Notes: generated by a model not told the origin, from the letters alone. A stretch of DNA of 64,000 bases from an uncultured Acidimicrobiales bacterium (GCA_951812975.1 CATOTC010000001.1:1-64000); one strand, 5' to 3'; positions 8,822 to 17,384 are shown, counted from the stretch's first letter. Program-made: numbers and translations.

Positions 8822-9190
8822 ATGCGTCATCACGGTGTGCACCACGTTTCGATCAATGTCGACGATGTGGAGGCGAACCGCTCGTTCTATGTCGACGTCT
8901 TGGGCTTTGAGCCGATCGACCGGCCGGATTTGGGGATCGGAGGCTGTTGGTTGCAGATGGGTCCCCAAGAGCTCCATCTGGTCGAACTTCCAGTGCCATC
9001 GACTCCGGGACCCCACTTTGCGCTCAAGGTAGACGACATCGAAGCGGCCGCGGCGGAGTTGAGCGCCAGAGGCGTCGATGTCAGCGCCATCATCGATATT
9101 GCAGGCGTCTGTCGCCAAGCCTTCTTCTGTGACCCCGCCGGCAACCAGATCGAACTCAACCAGCGAGCCGCTCAGAGGCCGAGCGAGTAG
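8822..9190 (+). CDS. VOC-fold (glyoxalase/dioxygenase superfamily) protein
   Basis: A 122-residue single-module vicinal-oxygen-chelate protein. The two beta-alpha-beta-beta-beta repeats are visible: HHVSINVDDVEANRSFYVDVLGF at the start (in two pieces, HHVSINVDD and SFYVDVLGF) and a second repeat HFALKVDDIEAAAAEL ending in FFCDPAGNQIELNQ, which carries the typical metal-ligand Glu. Possible roles include methylmalonyl-CoA epimerase-like, glyoxalase or resistance functions; the sequence does not decide. It starts 9 bp after menG and probably shares its transcript. Confidence 0.85.
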   Translation: MRHHGVHHVSINVDDVEANRSFYVDVLGFEPIDRPDLGIGGCWLQMGPQELHLVELPVPSTPGPHFALKVDDIEAAAAELSARGVDVSAIIDIAGVCRQAFFCDPAGNQIELNQRAAQRPSE

Positions 9191-9339
9191 GGGTAGAGGT
9201 AGAAACGGAACGAAACGCGTCGGTCGGTCAGGTGTGTAGGGACCTGAGTTGACCTGGGGGTGGTGCTGCGGCTCACCACAGAGCGGATGCTCACCGAACT
9301 GGAAGAGCGCGCCCGCGCGTTGTGGCACAAAGCCGCACG

Positions 9340-9399
9340 ATGCCCGCCCTCTGGCGGTTTGCGGCGGCCGTAGTCCTACTAGCCATGACTGCGGCGTGA
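9340..9399 (+). other. Orphan signal-peptide-like mini-ORF before the protease
   Basis: An ATG at 9340 opens 19 codons that read MPALWRFAAAVVLLAMTAA and then stop at TGA 9397-9399. This has the form of an export signal: one Arg, a hydrophobic core and an Ala-rich end. It is in frame 1, while the serine-protease ORF that starts 8 bp later is in frame 2. Skipping one base within the GCGGCG run just before the TGA would join the two into a normal secreted precursor. It could be a frameshift mutation, a sequencing error or coincidence. An overlapping GTG frame from about 9260 reads a charged helix but stops at 9373. Confidence 0.45.
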
Positions 9400-9406
9400 T
9401 ACCGAC

Positions 9407-10024
9407 GTGAAGGTCACCGTCGGCGTCTCATCCTTTGAAGAGATCCACGAGGACGACACTTCGAGTTCGCACTACGGAGGAGAGGCGCTCAGCTCGTGCA
9501 GCTCGGGGCCTGCGTTCCGCAACACTTCGTCGGGAGCGCGTCGGGGTTCAACGGCCGGGCACTGTGGAGATACGCTGAGCGACGACGGAGACTCACTAAC
9601 CAAGACGCATGACTACGACGGGCATTGGGGCGACTGGCAGCTCCACTATGGGCCCGATTGGGAGTCCGACAATTTCTACTCGGGCTCCGCGACTTCAACG
9701 GAGGTGAACTGGCGAGATACGGCCAGCGGCGGAATCCCGGTGGCGGGTCAGGCGCTTTGCAAGAACGGCAAGGCGTCGCACAAGACGTGCGCCGATGTCT
9801 TGAACCCAAGCATCTGCAACGGTGGAAACTGCTTCCTCATCGAGATGGAAGAGGACATGGGCGACACCGGTGATAGTGGAGGCGTGGTGTTCTACAGCTA
9901 CACCGTCTACGGCAACCACGAAGGCGGGTACCAGTCCTGGTTCTGGACCCCGTACCGCGGCACCTTCTCTCGGCAGGACTCAGTCCATGAGATCTGGAAC
10001 CACTGGTATGTGGCGACCACCTGA
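9407..10024 (+). CDS. Chymotrypsin-like (S1-type) serine protease domain, probably secreted, 5' end broken
   Basis: The 205-residue frame looks like a streptogrisin/trypsin-like domain. A GGEALSSCSSG strand precedes the catalytic-His motif STAGHC (His52). GDWQLHY supplies a plausible Asp76, and GDTGDSGG supplies Ser157 in the hallmark GDSGG. Cysteines pair plausibly as 31-53, 118-128 and 137-142, fitting an exported protein. No signal peptide is in frame; one sits in another frame at 9340-9399. The annotated GTG is therefore an artificial start, and the gene is either frameshifted or poorly expressed. The family assignment rests on motifs only. It lies in a small island with a recombinase remnant. 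Confidence 0.7.
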   Translation: MKVTVGVSSFEEIHEDDTSSSHYGGEALSSCSSGPAFRNTSSGARRGSTAGHCGDTLSDDGDSLTKTHDYDGHWGDWQLHYGPDWESDNFYSGSATSTEVNWRDTASGGIPVAGQALCKNGKASHKTCADVLNPSICNGGNCFLIEMEEDMGDTGDSGGVVFYSYTVYGNHEGGYQSWFWTPYRGTFSRQDSVHEIWNHWYVATT

Positions 10025-10049
10025 TCGCCCGCAAGGGTAAGGTTCGGCC

Positions 10050-10424
10050 ATGAAATCGCTGTGGCTCCCGATCGCTAGCTTTGTCGCTGGTGCGCTCCTC
10101 ATGCTGGCCGGGCTCTGGGTGGTCGTTGGCTATCCGGATGTGGAGCACGTGTCAGTGCGGATCTACGAGGCGCGGCTTCTTGACGCCGAAACGCACAGCG
10201 TTGGGTTGCTCGTGGGATCCTGCAACGGGGCCCCACGAGCAACCAGCCTCCGTGGCCCCGAGTACCTCGAGGTCGAGGTGACGGCCTTCCGATTCAAGCG
10301 CCACCAAGATGACTGTCAGGACTTCCTCGAAGTGTCCTTCCGCCAGTCAGACCTTGGTCCTCTGCCCGCCGAGCTGTTGGACACCCATACCGGCGAGGTC
10401 GTCGAGATCCGCGGCGGGCGCTGA
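10050..10424 (+). CDS. Small membrane-anchored protein of unknown function
   Basis: A 124-residue product with one strong N-terminal hydrophobic segment (about residues 6-28, from LPIASFVAGALLML to VVVGY) that would act as a signal anchor, followed by a roughly 95-residue extracytoplasmic domain. Two cysteines (in GSCNG and DDCQD) could form a disulfide outside. I recognise no family. It begins 25 bp after the protease ORF with a purine-rich stretch (GTAAGG) upstream, so the two may be co-transcribed. An inhibitor or immunity-like partner of the protease is possible, but nothing in the sequence shows it. Confidence 0.6.
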   Translation: MKSLWLPIASFVAGALLMLAGLWVVVGYPDVEHVSVRIYEARLLDAETHSVGLLVGSCNGAPRATSLRGPEYLEVEVTAFRFKRHQDDCQDFLEVSFRQSDLGPLPAELLDTHTGEVVEIRGGR

Positions 10425-10540
10425 TCCGACGATTCGTGGGCCTTCGCATCCCGGACATGATCAAAAGAGACCGCCCGAATCGACCAACCCCACCAGTCGC
10501 GTCAGCCACCTCTCGCGATACGAGCCCGCTTCTGTTGCAG

Positions 10541-10920
10541 TTAGACGCGACTGTTGTCGAAGTCGATGTCATCCCAGCGCAGGCCAGCGAGTTCGCCGCG
10601 CCGCATCCCCGTGAGCGCGGCGAGGTGCCACGCCGCCTCGAGATGCTCGCCCCGCACCGCGTGCAGCAACAAACGAAGCTGTTCTGGCTGCCAGAACCTC
10701 AGTGGCACCGAGCGGAGCGATCGGCGAGGTGGAGGTGTCGCGTCTTCTGCGACGTTGCGCCCGACCAGCCCTGCAGAGCTTGCATCACGCAGCAGGAGGT
10801 GCGCGATGACATGGACGTTGCGGACTGTCCCGGCGCTCAGGTCTCCTTTGCCATCAACCCGGCCGTCTCGCAAGAGACGCGCGTCTCACCTGTCCGCGAG
10901 CGCTCTCAGCCCCTCAGCGT
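10541..10920 (-). pseudogene. Tyrosine recombinase (phage-type integrase) fragment
   Basis: The - strand reads a recognisable internal piece of a tyrosine recombinase: the end of the core-binding domain (LSAGTVRNVHVIAHLLLRDA), a linker, then the start of the catalytic domain with the Arg-I box TGMRRGELAGLRWDDID. The frame ends at a TAA (10541-10543) right after this box, so the catalytic Lys, second Arg, His and Tyr are missing. Upstream, an in-frame TGA (10886-10888) interrupts coding-like sequence (EGLRALADR). About 110 of an expected 350-400 residues survive. It lies immediately after the menA stop. The 116 bp between it and the gene at 10050-10424 hold nothing I can identify. Confidence 0.85.
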
Positions 10921-11829
10921 TTAACCGGTCAGGGCGATCCCGAGTGCCATGGCCAACCCGGCAATGAGCTGCACCCGACCGGTGGCGGCCAGCACCGCTA
11001 TGAGCTCCGACCCCGTCACTTTGCGGCGAACCGATCTGACTGCGTGGACCGCGAACGGAAGACCCGCCAGCGCGGCCGCCGCGAAGCGGCCCGTCAACAC
11101 AGTGATCAGCACAGCGATCAACATCGCCGCGGCCTGTATGGCTGTGAAGAGGTGGCGGGTACGAACATCACCGAGTCGAACCGCCAGCGTGATCTTGCCG
11201 GAGTCCCGGTCTCCGGGAATGTCGCGGAGATTGTTGATCACCAGCAGCGCAGTGGCCCACAGTCCGACCACCACCGCGCAGCCCGCCGCCAATCCGTCGA
11301 TGTTCTCGGTCAGCACGTAGTTCGTGCCCATGGTCGCCACCAGCCCGAAGAACACGAACACGGACACCTCGCCAAGGCCCCGGTATCCGTAGGGTCGGGG
11401 CCCACCGGTGTAGGTCCATGCCGCGCCCACGCATAGAACACCGACGACGAGCAGTTCGGGACCGACGACCAGCGCCAACAGCAAGCCGAACAACCCTGCT
11501 GCCGCGAATGCCCCCAGAGCAGCCCGTTTCACGAGCGCGGGGCTCACAGATCCGGAGCCCACCAACCGCACGGGCCCGGTTCGGCTGCTGCCGTCGGTAC
11601 CGCGGATCCCGTCGGAGTAGTCGTTGGCGAAGTTGACTCCCACCTGCAGCGCCAGGGCCACAACCAGCGCTGCAGCGGCACGCCACCATTGAGTGTCGTC
11701 GCTGTGCCCCACCGCCACGGCAGCCCCGACAGCCACCGGCACGATCGCTGCGACGAGCGTGCGCGGACGCGCCCCGGCCAGCCACATCGCCAGATCCCCA
11801 CGTTTCGAGGGCTCAGCCGAGGCGTTCAC
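10921..11829 (-). CDS. menA: 1,4-dihydroxy-2-naphthoate polyprenyltransferase MenA
   Basis: An integral-membrane UbiA-family prenyltransferase of 302 residues that attaches the polyprenyl tail to DHNA to form demethylmenaquinone. The first Asp-rich motif NDYSDGIRGTD (about 69-79) and the second, NNLRDIPGDRDSGK (about 195-208), bind the Mg-diphosphate. Eight or so hydrophobic segments follow the charged N-terminus. It starts at GTG with a GGAGG Shine-Dalgarno. That SD is supplied by a leftover copy of the purN 3' end inside a 73-bp tandem duplication. It is the last gene of the pur run. Confidence 0.95.
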   Translation of the reverse strand: MNASAEPSKRGDLAMWLAGARPRTLVAAIVPVAVGAAVAVGHSDDTQWWRAAAALVVALALQVGVNFANDYSDGIRGTDGSSRTGPVRLVGSGSVSPALVKRAALGAFAAAGLFGLLLALVVGPELLVVGVLCVGAAWTYTGGPRPYGYRGLGEVSVFVFFGLVATMGTNYVLTENIDGLAAGCAVVVGLWATALLVINNLRDIPGDRDSGKITLAVRLGDVRTRHLFTAIQAAAMLIAVLITVLTGRFAAAALAGLPFAVHAVRSVRRKVTGSELIAVLAATGRVQLIAGLAMALGIALTG

Positions 11830-11926
11830 AGCCCCTCCAGATAGTCGGCGACCGCCACATCGTCAGATCCCCACGTTTCGAGGGCTCAGCCGAGGCGTTC
11901 ACAGCCCCTCCAGGTAGTCGGCGACC
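11781..11926. repeat. 73-bp tandem duplication across the purN/menA junction
   Basis: Copy 1 (11781-11853) and copy 2 (11854-11926) match at 71 of 73 positions; the differences are C/T at 11790/11863 and A/G at 11841/11914. Copy 2 holds the real purN 3' end plus a dead menA start. Copy 1 holds a dead purN tail plus the real menA start with its SD. The unit length is not a multiple of three, so the dead menA start in copy 2 runs into a stop after about 29 codons. Confidence 0.95.
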
Positions 11927-12510
11927 GCACGGACCAACAGATCGTGTTCAACGGCGTGAATTCGGGCTTCGAGACTCTCGCGGTCGTCGTCGAGCGTAAT
12001 CGGCACTACCTCGGTTGCCAGTACCGGCCCGTTGTCGACACCCTCGTCGGGCACCAGATGAACCATCACCCCGGTGCGGTCGAGACCATCGGTGAGGTGC
12101 GCATGCCAGGCATCGTCGATCGCGTTCGGGCCGGGGAACTCACCTGGAAGCGCCGGGTGCAGGTTGATGACCCGGCCACCGAAGGAGCTTAGGAAACCCA
12201 TGGTGAACAGGTGCATCCAGCCGGCGAGCACAACCAGGTCGGGGCGGTGGCCCAGAACCGTTTCCGCCAGATCTGCGTCGTAACGACGACGCGCCTCTCC
12301 GGGGTCGCCGTGGTCGTCCAAGTAGGGCCGCAAGCCGATGAACTCTGTAGCGATATTGTTTGATGCGGCCCGCTCTTGCGCAAACGCGCTGCGTCGGTTC
12401 ACGATGACCGCGACGATCTCTGCGTCGAGGCGCCCGTTGTCGACCGCGTCGATCAATGCCTGCAGATTCGACCCGGCACCCGACGCGAGGACCACGATGC
12501 GTCGTGTCAA
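11899..12510 (-). CDS. purN: Phosphoribosylglycinamide formyltransferase PurN
   Basis: PurN transfers a formyl group from 10-formyl-THF to GAR, step 3 of purine synthesis. About 203 residues, starting with the phosphate-binding VLASGAGSNLQAL motif. The catalytic Asn and His are in INLHPALPGEFPG (about 107-119), with the catalytic Asp in the DRTGVMVH region. I favour the TTG at 12510, which overlaps the purM stop as TTGA; another TTG lies two codons upstream. Its last codons lie in the second copy of the 73-bp duplication, and an extra purN tail is left between it and menA. Confidence 0.94.
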   Translation of the reverse strand: MTRRIVVLASGAGSNLQALIDAVDNGRLDAEIVAVIVNRRSAFAQERAASNNIATEFIGLRPYLDDHGDPGEARRRYDADLAETVLGHRPDLVVLAGWMHLFTMGFLSSFGGRVINLHPALPGEFPGPNAIDDAWHAHLTDGLDRTGVMVHLVPDEGVDNGPVLATEVVPITLDDDRESLEARIHAVEHDLLVRAVADYLEGL

Positions 12511-13505
12511 CGCCAATCTCCGTCAAGGCGTACTCGCTCGGAGCCCTCGGACGTGACCAGATGCCCGACAGTGACGAGGCCGAGTTCGTCGATCTGTCGC
12601 TGCTGCGTCCGATCAACGACCACGAACATGCCGATTCCCATGTTCCAGACCCGAAAAGCCTCATCATCGGTCAGTTCTGCCCACTGCGCCAGGGTTCGGA
12701 ACGCTCGGGGCACCTGCCATGCACCAAGGTCGATCCGAGCGCTCAGTTCATCGGGCAGGACCCGGGGGAGGTTCTCGATCACTCCCCCGCCGGTTACATG
12801 GGCCAGCGCCTTGGGGCGAATCCCCTCTCCCTGCAGAAATTCAATGTCGCCGAGGTAACAACGATGGGGAGTCAACAGAAACTCGAGCATCTCCGCGTCG
12901 GGCTCGTGCTGTTCAAGCAGGAGGCGAATCAGGGAATAGCCGTTGGTGTGGGGGCTGTCACTGGCCAGTCCCACCAGCAGGTCACCGGCATTGAGCTGCT
13001 CGGTCTGCGGCCAGAGAGCGCCGCGGTCGGCCACCCCGATGATCGTGCCGGCGATGTCTGTCGCACCCGGCATATAGACGCCGGGCATCTCCGCGGTCTC
13101 GCCGCCCAGCAGCGCACAGTCCACTGCCCTGCAGGCTTCGCTCATCCCCGTGACGATCTCCAGCACGATCTCAGGCACCAAGCAAGCCGTGGCAATGTAA
13201 TCGAGGAAGAAGAGCGGGCGCGCACCCTGGACCAGGATGTCGTTGACGCAATGATTCACCAGGTCGACGCCCAAACCCTTGAACCGCTGATGACGCGCCG
13301 CCAGTTCAACCTTGGTGCCCACGCCGTCGGTGGAGGCCACCAACACCTTTCCCGGTCCGAGCTCGTCCGCCGCGAACAGTCCGCCGAACGCTCCAATCTC
13401 CGACAGCACCGCCGGCGTCGCAGTGGAGGACACAGCCTCGGCCAACAGTTCGACCGTCCGGTTTCCTGCGTCGATGTCTACACCGGCGTCGCGATAGCTC
13501 TTCAC
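12507..13505 (-). CDS. purM: Phosphoribosylformylglycinamidine cyclo-ligase PurM
   Basis: PurM (AIR synthetase) closes the imidazole ring of FGAM using ATP, step 5 of the pathway. The 332-residue protein begins with the SYRDAGVDIDAGN motif and has the family strands STDGVGTKV (about 58-66) and NDILVQGARPLFFLDY with the ATP-site residues, then GGETAEMPGVY and HVTGGG. It is full length. The GTG start overlaps the purD stop (GTGA), and its stop overlaps purN, so translation of D-M-N is probably coupled. Confidence 0.96.
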   Translation of the reverse strand: MKSYRDAGVDIDAGNRTVELLAEAVSSTATPAVLSEIGAFGGLFAADELGPGKVLVASTDGVGTKVELAARHQRFKGLGVDLVNHCVNDILVQGARPLFFLDYIATACLVPEIVLEIVTGMSEACRAVDCALLGGETAEMPGVYMPGATDIAGTIIGVADRGALWPQTEQLNAGDLLVGLASDSPHTNGYSLIRLLLEQHEPDAEMLEFLLTPHRCYLGDIEFLQGEGIRPKALAHVTGGGVIENLPRVLPDELSARIDLGAWQVPRAFRTLAQWAELTDDEAFRVWNMGIGMFVVVDRTQQRQIDELGLVTVGHLVTSEGSERVRLDGDWR

Positions 13506-14779
13506 GCTCCGACCCCACCGCCGATATCGGAACGGAACTGGGAACCCGCGAATGAGACCGCAGCAACTCCTTTGTAGGCAGCCGTTGACGCTTCGCTCAG
13601 GTCGGGTGCCAGAGCTGTCACCGCCAGCACCCTTCCTCCCGCGGTGTGAGGCTGTCCCTCACGAACGGCAGTACCGGCGTGGAACACCTTGCAGCCGGTC
13701 GCGGCCGCGGCTTCGAGGCCCTCGATCGCAACCGGAGCGCTGCTTCGGACCGGGTAACCCTGCGATGCCATCACAACGGTCACCGCGGCGCTTTCGCTCC
13801 AAACGATGTCGGTGGCTGACAGATCCCCCGCACAGCATGCCTCGAATATCTCATACAGGTCCGATTCGAGCAGGGGCAGAACAACCTGGGTCTCAGGATC
13901 GCCGAATCGGCAGTTGAACTCGATGACCTTCGGCCCTGAGGATGTGAGCATCATGCCCGCATAGAGCACGCCCCGATACGGCCGACCCTGGCGTGCCAAC
14001 CCAGCCAGAGTGGGTGCCAGGACCTCCCTGCCGACCTGCTCAATCAACGCCTCGTCAGCGATCGGCGAAGGATGAAATGCTCCCATTCCGCCGGTGTTGG
14101 GTCCGTGGTCGCCGGCCAGCAGGCGCTTGTGGTCCTGGGCGGGGGGCATGATCCGGAAGTCTCTGCCGTCACAGAAGGCCAGGACCGACACCTCCCTGCC
14201 GACCAGGCGTTCTTCGAGCAGAATTTCGTGTCCCGCTTCGCCGAAGCGGTCCTCGAGCAGCATCGAGGTGATCGCATCGGCCGCTTCGGCGGTGGTCTCC
14301 GCAACGATCACCCCCTTCCCGGCGGCAAGACCGGTGGCCTTGACGACCGGCACAGCCGCCATGCCCTCGAGATGTTCGAGCGCGGCTGCGGCGTCGGAGA
14401 AGGCCGCGGCGTCGGCTGTGGGAATTCCGTTGTCGAACAGAAACTCCTTGCAGTGCGATTTGGAGCCCTCGAGCGCGGCGGCCGCAGCACTCGGACCGAA
14501 GGCGGCGACGCCCGCCTCGATCAAGGCATCGACGAGTCCGGAGACCAGGGGGTCTTCGGGACCGACCACGACCATGTCGACACCTTGAGCCAGGGAGAAC
14601 TCCACTATCGGTGACGAATCGGTCGGGGCCAGAGCCACGTTCCGGCACTTGTGCTCCGTCGCCGTCCCGGCATTGCCCGGCGCGACTATCACCTCAGCGA
14701 CCCGGGGGGATTTGGCCAACGTCGCCGCAATGGCGTGTTCCCGGCCACCGCCGCCGACGACCAACAGCCTCGCCGACAT
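13502..14779 (-). CDS. purD: Phosphoribosylamine-glycine ligase PurD
   Basis: PurD (GAR synthetase) ligates glycine to phosphoribosylamine with ATP, step 2. The 425-residue protein has an N-terminal GGGGREHA phosphate loop, the VVGPEDPLVSGLVD segment, and an ATP-grasp domain with VVKATGLAAGKGVIVA (in pieces KATGLAAGKG), then the metal-binding EFNCRFGDPETQ near 290-301. All family landmarks are present and the length is typical. It lies 5 bp downstream of purF. Confidence 0.96.
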   Translation of the reverse strand: MSARLLVVGGGGREHAIAATLAKSPRVAEVIVAPGNAGTATEHKCRNVALAPTDSSPIVEFSLAQGVDMVVVGPEDPLVSGLVDALIEAGVAAFGPSAAAAALEGSKSHCKEFLFDNGIPTADAAAFSDAAAALEHLEGMAAVPVVKATGLAAGKGVIVAETTAEAADAITSMLLEDRFGEAGHEILLEERLVGREVSVLAFCDGRDFRIMPPAQDHKRLLAGDHGPNTGGMGAFHPSPIADEALIEQVGREVLAPTLAGLARQGRPYRGVLYAGMMLTSSGPKVIEFNCRFGDPETQVVLPLLESDLYEIFEACCAGDLSATDIVWSESAAVTVVMASQGYPVRSSAPVAIEGLEAAAATGCKVFHAGTAVREGQPHTAGGRVLAVTALAPDLSEASTAAYKGVAAVSFAGSQFRSDIGGGVGA

Positions 14780-14784
14780 GTCTG

Positions 14785-16218
14785 CTAATCGCTCCAGACC
14801 GATGAGAACTCTTCTTTGGGATTCAAGCTGAGCTGCACGAAGCGCATCGACTCGAACGGATAGGTGCCGGTGAAGCAGGCGTTGCAGTAGCCGTTGTCCG
14901 AACCGAGGGCACGCATCATCGCCTCAATCGACAAGAACGCCAGCGAGTCCGCTCCGATGTGGTCACATATCTCCTCGACGGACCGGTGAGCGGCGATCAG
15001 TTCATCCTTGCTGGCCATGTCGACGCCCATGTAACAGGGGCTGACAATCGCCGGGCACGCAACCCGGAGGTGCACTTCTATCGCTCCCGCGTTGCGCAGC
15101 ATCTTGACCAAGGGGCCCGAAGTGGTGCCCCGCACGATCGAATCGTCGACCAGGACAACCCGTTTGTCGGCCACGTTCTCGGCGAGAGGATTGAACTTCA
15201 TCGCCACGCGGGCAGCTCGAAGCTGCTGTGTCGGCTCGATGAAGGTACGTCCCACATAGCGGTTCTTGATGAGTCCCTCGGTATAGGGGATCCCCGTCTG
15301 TTGGGCGAACCCGACTGCGTGCGGCGTGCCCGAGTCTGGGACCGACACCACCAGGTCGGCATCGACCGGCGCTTCTGAGGCCAGTTCACGACCCAGTCGC
15401 TGCCTCGTCGAGTGCACCAGGTTGCCGTCGCAGATCGAATCGGGTCGAGAGAAGTAGATCTGTTCGAAGGTGCACAATGCCCGGTTCTTGGCAGCCACGC
15501 CCTGACGTGCAGAAAGACCGGAGTCGCTCAGACGGACAACTTCCCCGGGTTCGACCTCGCGTACGAACTCGGCGCCGATGGTCGAGAAGACGCAAGTCTC
15601 CGAAGCGAGGACATGGCCGCCGTCGACGGCACCGATGACCAGTGGCCTCAAACCCCAGGGATCGCGCACCCCGTAGACGGCGTCACGGGTCAGGATCGTG
15701 AGCGCATAGGCACCCTCGACACGCGCCATGAGAGTCTGGATCCGTTCCATCCAATCTCCCGTCGCCCCGGTGAGCAGGTGGACCATGATCTCGGTGTCGC
15801 TAGACGTCTGCAGTCCGACTCCCCGCTCCAGCAGTTCGCGGCGCAGCATGTGCGCATTGACGAGGTTTCCGTTGTGCGCCAGACCGAGCGGGCCGTCGAG
15901 GGTCTCGATCAACTGGGGCTGGGCGTTGCGCAGCCCCGATCCGCCGGTCGTCGAATAACGGGTGTGGCCGATTGCGAGGTCGCCCCGAAGCGTCGCCAGA
16001 TTCTCCTCATTGAAGACGCTCGCTACAAGACCCAGACCCTTGTGCATGTGAGCCACGCCGTCTCTGGTGGTGGCGATCCCGGCGGCCTCCTGACCGCGGT
16101 GCTGAAGCGTGTGGAGCGCGAAGAACGCCAACCTTGCTGCGTCGGAGCCTGCCGCCTGGATCCCGACCACGCCGCACTCCTCGTGAAGGTCGTCAGCTCC
16201 GCTCAACACAGAAATCAC
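14785..16218 (-). CDS. purF: Amidophosphoribosyltransferase PurF (propeptide and Fe-S type)
   Basis: PurF commits PRPP to purine synthesis by displacing pyrophosphate with ammonia from glutamine. The 477-residue protein starts with a 14-residue extension before the catalytic Cys15 (HEECGVVGI), as in enzymes matured by propeptide removal. Iron-sulfur ligands of the B. subtilis type are visible: Cys in LCTFEQIYF, Cys in SPCYMGVDM, and two in YCNACFTG. The PRPP motif VVLVDDSIVRGTTS is intact. This is therefore the [4Fe-4S] class rather than the E. coli class. The GTG overlaps the purK stop. Confidence 0.95.
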   Translation of the reverse strand: MISVLSGADDLHEECGVVGIQAAGSDAARLAFFALHTLQHRGQEAAGIATTRDGVAHMHKGLGLVASVFNEENLATLRGDLAIGHTRYSTTGGSGLRNAQPQLIETLDGPLGLAHNGNLVNAHMLRRELLERGVGLQTSSDTEIMVHLLTGATGDWMERIQTLMARVEGAYALTILTRDAVYGVRDPWGLRPLVIGAVDGGHVLASETCVFSTIGAEFVREVEPGEVVRLSDSGLSARQGVAAKNRALCTFEQIYFSRPDSICDGNLVHSTRQRLGRELASEAPVDADLVVSVPDSGTPHAVGFAQQTGIPYTEGLIKNRYVGRTFIEPTQQLRAARVAMKFNPLAENVADKRVVLVDDSIVRGTTSGPLVKMLRNAGAIEVHLRVACPAIVSPCYMGVDMASKDELIAAHRSVEEICDHIGADSLAFLSIEAMMRALGSDNGYCNACFTGTYPFESMRFVQLSLNPKEEFSSVWSD

Positions 16219-17384
16219 CGGACGGTCAGAGCCTGCCGCAAGGCGGTCACTCTATCCAGCAGGACGTCGGGGTCGTCGCCCACAGCGGTCAGATGGCCCA
16301 TCTTTCGACCTCTGCGAGCCTCGTGTTTGCCGTAGAGGTGAAGGTGCACTCCGCTCTGCGCAAAGACCGGCGACCAGTCCGGGCAGCCTTCAAGGAAGAG
16401 GTCACCGAGAAGTTGCACCATCGCGGCCGGTCGGCACCGCCCGTCGCCCAGCGGCATTCCCACCACGGCGCGGAGTTGCTGCTCGAACTGGCTGGTTGGC
16501 GACGCCTCGATAGTGCAGTGCCCGGAGTTGTGCGGGCGCGGTGCCACCTCGTTGACGACCAGTCCGTGAGCAGCGTCGAACATCTCGACGCACAGCACAC
16601 CGACCAGTCCCCACTCGCTGGCGATCCGGGCCGCAATGGCGGTGGCCTCGTTCAAACGCTCCGGGTTGAGGCGCGCCGGAGTGACGGTGCTGTCGAGGAT
16701 GTGGTCGACGTGACGGTTCTCCATCACGCCATGGTCTACGACCTCCCCGCTGTGGGAGCGGGCCACAATCACCGACAGCTCGCGCTCGAAAGCAACGACC
16801 GACTCGACCACCAGTCGTTGAGCGCCCAACCGCCGCCAAACGTCGGCTATCTCGGCCCTCCGCTCGATGCGAGCCTGTCCCTTGCCGTCGTAGCCGAAGC
16901 GTGCGGCTTTGGCGATGACCGGCAACCCGAGTTCATTAACAGCGGACACGAGCTCCGACTCGCTTTCTGCGGAGCGCCAGGGGGCCACCGCAACACCTGC
17001 GGCGGTCAGAGCCTCCTTTTCTGCACGGCGGTCCTGGGCTGTGGCGATGATCCTGCCGCTCGGACGGACCTCCAAACCGGCGTTGGTGGCCGCGTCGGCG
17101 ATCCCGGCATCGACGTTCTCGAATTCCCAGGTGATCACGTCGGATTCTGCCACTAACCGCTTGACGGCATCCTCGTCGTCGAACCCGGCGGCAATCTCGA
17201 CTTCGGCCACCGCGCCGGCTGGGCTGTCATTGTCTCCGCCGGTCAGCACCGCAACCCGGTATCCGTGCTGATGGGCCGCATAGCCCAACATTCGCCCCAG
17301 TTGACCACCGCCGACAACGCCGACCGTGGACCCGGGAGGGAGCGGCACCTGCGCCTGCGGCCGTCGTGTCTGAGCCGATGTCAC
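16215..17384 (-). CDS. purK: N5-carboxyaminoimidazole ribonucleotide synthase PurK
   Basis: An ATP-grasp enzyme that carboxylates AIR to N5-CAIR with bicarbonate and ATP. The 389-residue protein has the N-terminal [17 protein letters not shown] nucleotide loop (about 21-37), the TWEFENVDA strand, [11 protein letters not shown], and the late [13 protein letters not shown] motif that marks the PurK family. With PurE it forms the two-enzyme bacterial route to CAIR. The GTG start overlaps the purE stop by 4 nt. Confidence 0.95.
   Translation of the reverse strand: MTSAQTRRPQAQVPLPPGSTVGVVGGGQLGRMLGYAAHQHGYRVAVLTGGDNDSPAGAVAEVEIAAGFDDEDAVKRLVAESDVITWEFENVDAGIADAATNAGLEVRPSGRIIATAQDRRAEKEALTAAGVAVAPWRSAESESELVSAVNELGLPVIAKAARFGYDGKGQARIERRAEIADVWRRLGAQRLVVESVVAFERELSVIVARSHSGEVVDHGVMENRHVDHILDSTVTPARLNPERLNEATAIAARIASEWGLVGVLCVEMFDAAHGLVVNEVAPRPHNSGHCTIEASPTSQFEQQLRAVVGMPLGDGRCRPAAMVQLLGDLFLEGCPDWSPVFAQSGVHLHLYGKHEARRGRKMGHLTAVGDDPDVLLDRVTALRQALTVR

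Noticed and set aside
8291-9328. 345-codon - strand frame opposite menG and the VOC gene
   Set aside because: Antisense to two genes with clear family motifs; composition is that of a shadow frame.
9260-9373. 37-codon GTG frame reading a charged helix upstream of the protease
   Set aside because: No ribosome-binding site, overlaps the signal-like ORF and ends abruptly; too short to support as a gene.
12456-13577. 373-codon + strand frame opposite purM
   Set aside because: Mirrors the purM coding frame; no recognisable domain and no ribosome-binding site.
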